Source: an uncultured Bacteroidales bacterium (GTDB lineage: Bacteria > Bacteroidota > Bacteroidia > Bacteroidales > Muribaculaceae). Taken from it: a DNA stretch of 6,283 bases. The position numbers and the translations under genes are program-made. Position 1 is the first letter of the stretch. Each line of letters starts with the position of its first letter. This document shows positions 5,776 through 6,283 of this stretch, in pieces. Location: positions 1 to 6,283 of the forward strand of contig URNY01000146.1 in assembly GCA_900549375.1 (NCBI GenBank), given 5' to 3'. The notes beneath the pieces were generated by a model. The model was not told the origin of the DNA. It did no database searches and saw only the letters and a program-made list of their open reading frames with translations.

Positions 5776-6283
5776 ATGATTCTACAATTACTGTTTGTAC
5801 TCGCCGCCATTATAGTCGGAGCGCGACTGGGCGGTATCGGTCTCGGCGTGATGGGCGGCGTGGGAATGGCGATTCTCGTATTTGTATTCGGACTGGAGCC
5901 TACTTCTCCCCCTATCGATGTAATGCTAATGATAGCCGCGGTTATTTCCGCCGCCGCCGCCATGCAGGCCGCCGGAGGACTCGACTATCTTGTAAAGATT
6001 GCCGAGAAACTGCTGAGGAAGAACCCCTCGCAAGTAACGATAGTAAGCCCGCTTGTGACCTACGTTTTCACATTTCTCGCCGGAACGGGACATGTGGCCT
6101 ATTCAGTACTACCGGTAATCGCCGAGGTGGCACGCGAAACGAAAATACGGCCGGAGCGGCCTCTGGGAATCGCCGTCATAGCCTCTCAGCAGGCCATCAC
6201 CGCCAGTCCTATCTCGGCGGCAACAGTAGCTCTTCTCGGACTTCTCACAGGCTTCGACATCTCCCTCTTCGATATCCTTAAGA
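5776..6283 (+). CDS. dcuB: Anaerobic C4-dicarboxylate transporter, Dcu family, DcuB-like (partial, N-terminal 169 residues)
   Basis: Dcu carriers are inner-membrane antiporters that exchange fumarate, malate or aspartate for succinate during anaerobic fumarate respiration. Reading from the ATG at 5776, the protein starts MILQLLFVLAAIIVGARLGG and shows family-defining segments in order: VGARLGGIGLGVMGG (14-28), ISAAAAMQAAGGLDYLV, AEKLLRKNP, FLAGTGHVAYSVLPVIAEVA, IRPERPLG and QQAITASPISAA. The residues GTGHVAY, IRPERP and FGLEPTSPPIDVML resemble E. coli DcuB, whereas GGLDYL, LPVIAEVA and ITASPISAA resemble DcuA, so DcuB is a best guess within a certain family. The family is about 435-445 residues long, so roughly 60 percent lies beyond the right edge. 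The visible part has no stop or frameshift. It is transcribed away from aspT across a 291-bp gap, and its substrates match those of AspA and AspD. Confidence 0.92.
   Translation, partial: MILQLLFVLAAIIVGARLGGIGLGVMGGVGMAILVFVFGLEPTSPPIDVMLMIAAVISAAAAMQAAGGLDYLVKIAEKLLRKNPSQVTIVSPLVTYVFTFLAGTGHVAYSVLPVIAEVARETKIRPERPLGIAVIASQQAITASPISAATVALLGLLTGFDISLFDILK

Noticed and set aside
5721..6281. Plus-strand open frame of 186 codons near the right edge
   Set aside because: It is very rich in Arg and Ser and lies in another frame from the clear Dcu transporter sequence starting at 5776.

Overview
The window suggests an anaerobic, gut-type Bacteroidota, probably of the order Bacteroidales. Three things point there: a promoter of the TTG-N20-TATCTTTG type (Bacteroidetes -33/-7 consensus), translation starts with little or no Shine-Dalgarno sequence, and an AT-rich intergenic heptamer array in an otherwise moderate-GC genome. 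The family cannot be fixed from this window.

Layout from left to right. (a) Positions 1-357, minus strand: a promoter, a complete cobalamin (adenosylcobalamin-class) riboswitch, a short leader hairpin, and the first 37 codons of a signal-peptide protein that runs off the left edge. (b) Positions 379-5484, minus strand: a same-strand cluster read aspT -> aspD -> aspA. It encodes an aspartate:alanine antiporter, an L-aspartate 4-decarboxylase and an aspartate ammonia-lyase, and ends in an intrinsic terminator about 20 bp before the riboswitch promoter. A ten-copy 7-bp tandem array fills much of the aspT-aspD gap, and a 27-bp perfect palindrome lies in the aspD-aspA gap. (c) Positions 5485-5775: a 291-bp divergent intergenic region with no confident promoter. 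(d) Positions 5776-6283, plus strand: the first 169 codons of a Dcu-family anaerobic C4-dicarboxylate transporter, cut by the right edge.

How the genes fit together. All four complete or partial genes right of position 459 handle aspartate or C4-dicarboxylates. AspT would bring in aspartate in exchange for alanine. AspD turns aspartate into alanine plus CO2, consuming a cytoplasmic proton, which closes a proton-motive cycle. AspA deaminates aspartate to fumarate plus ammonia, feeding fumarate respiration. The Dcu transporter can exchange aspartate, fumarate or malate for succinate. The locus therefore carries two competing routes for aspartate and two antiporters for their products. The cobalamin-controlled gene at the left edge looks like a separate transcription unit.

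I found no mobile element, CRISPR array, rRNA or tRNA. The enzymes themselves are recognisable families; the less ordinary material is the combination of genes and the intergenic repeats.
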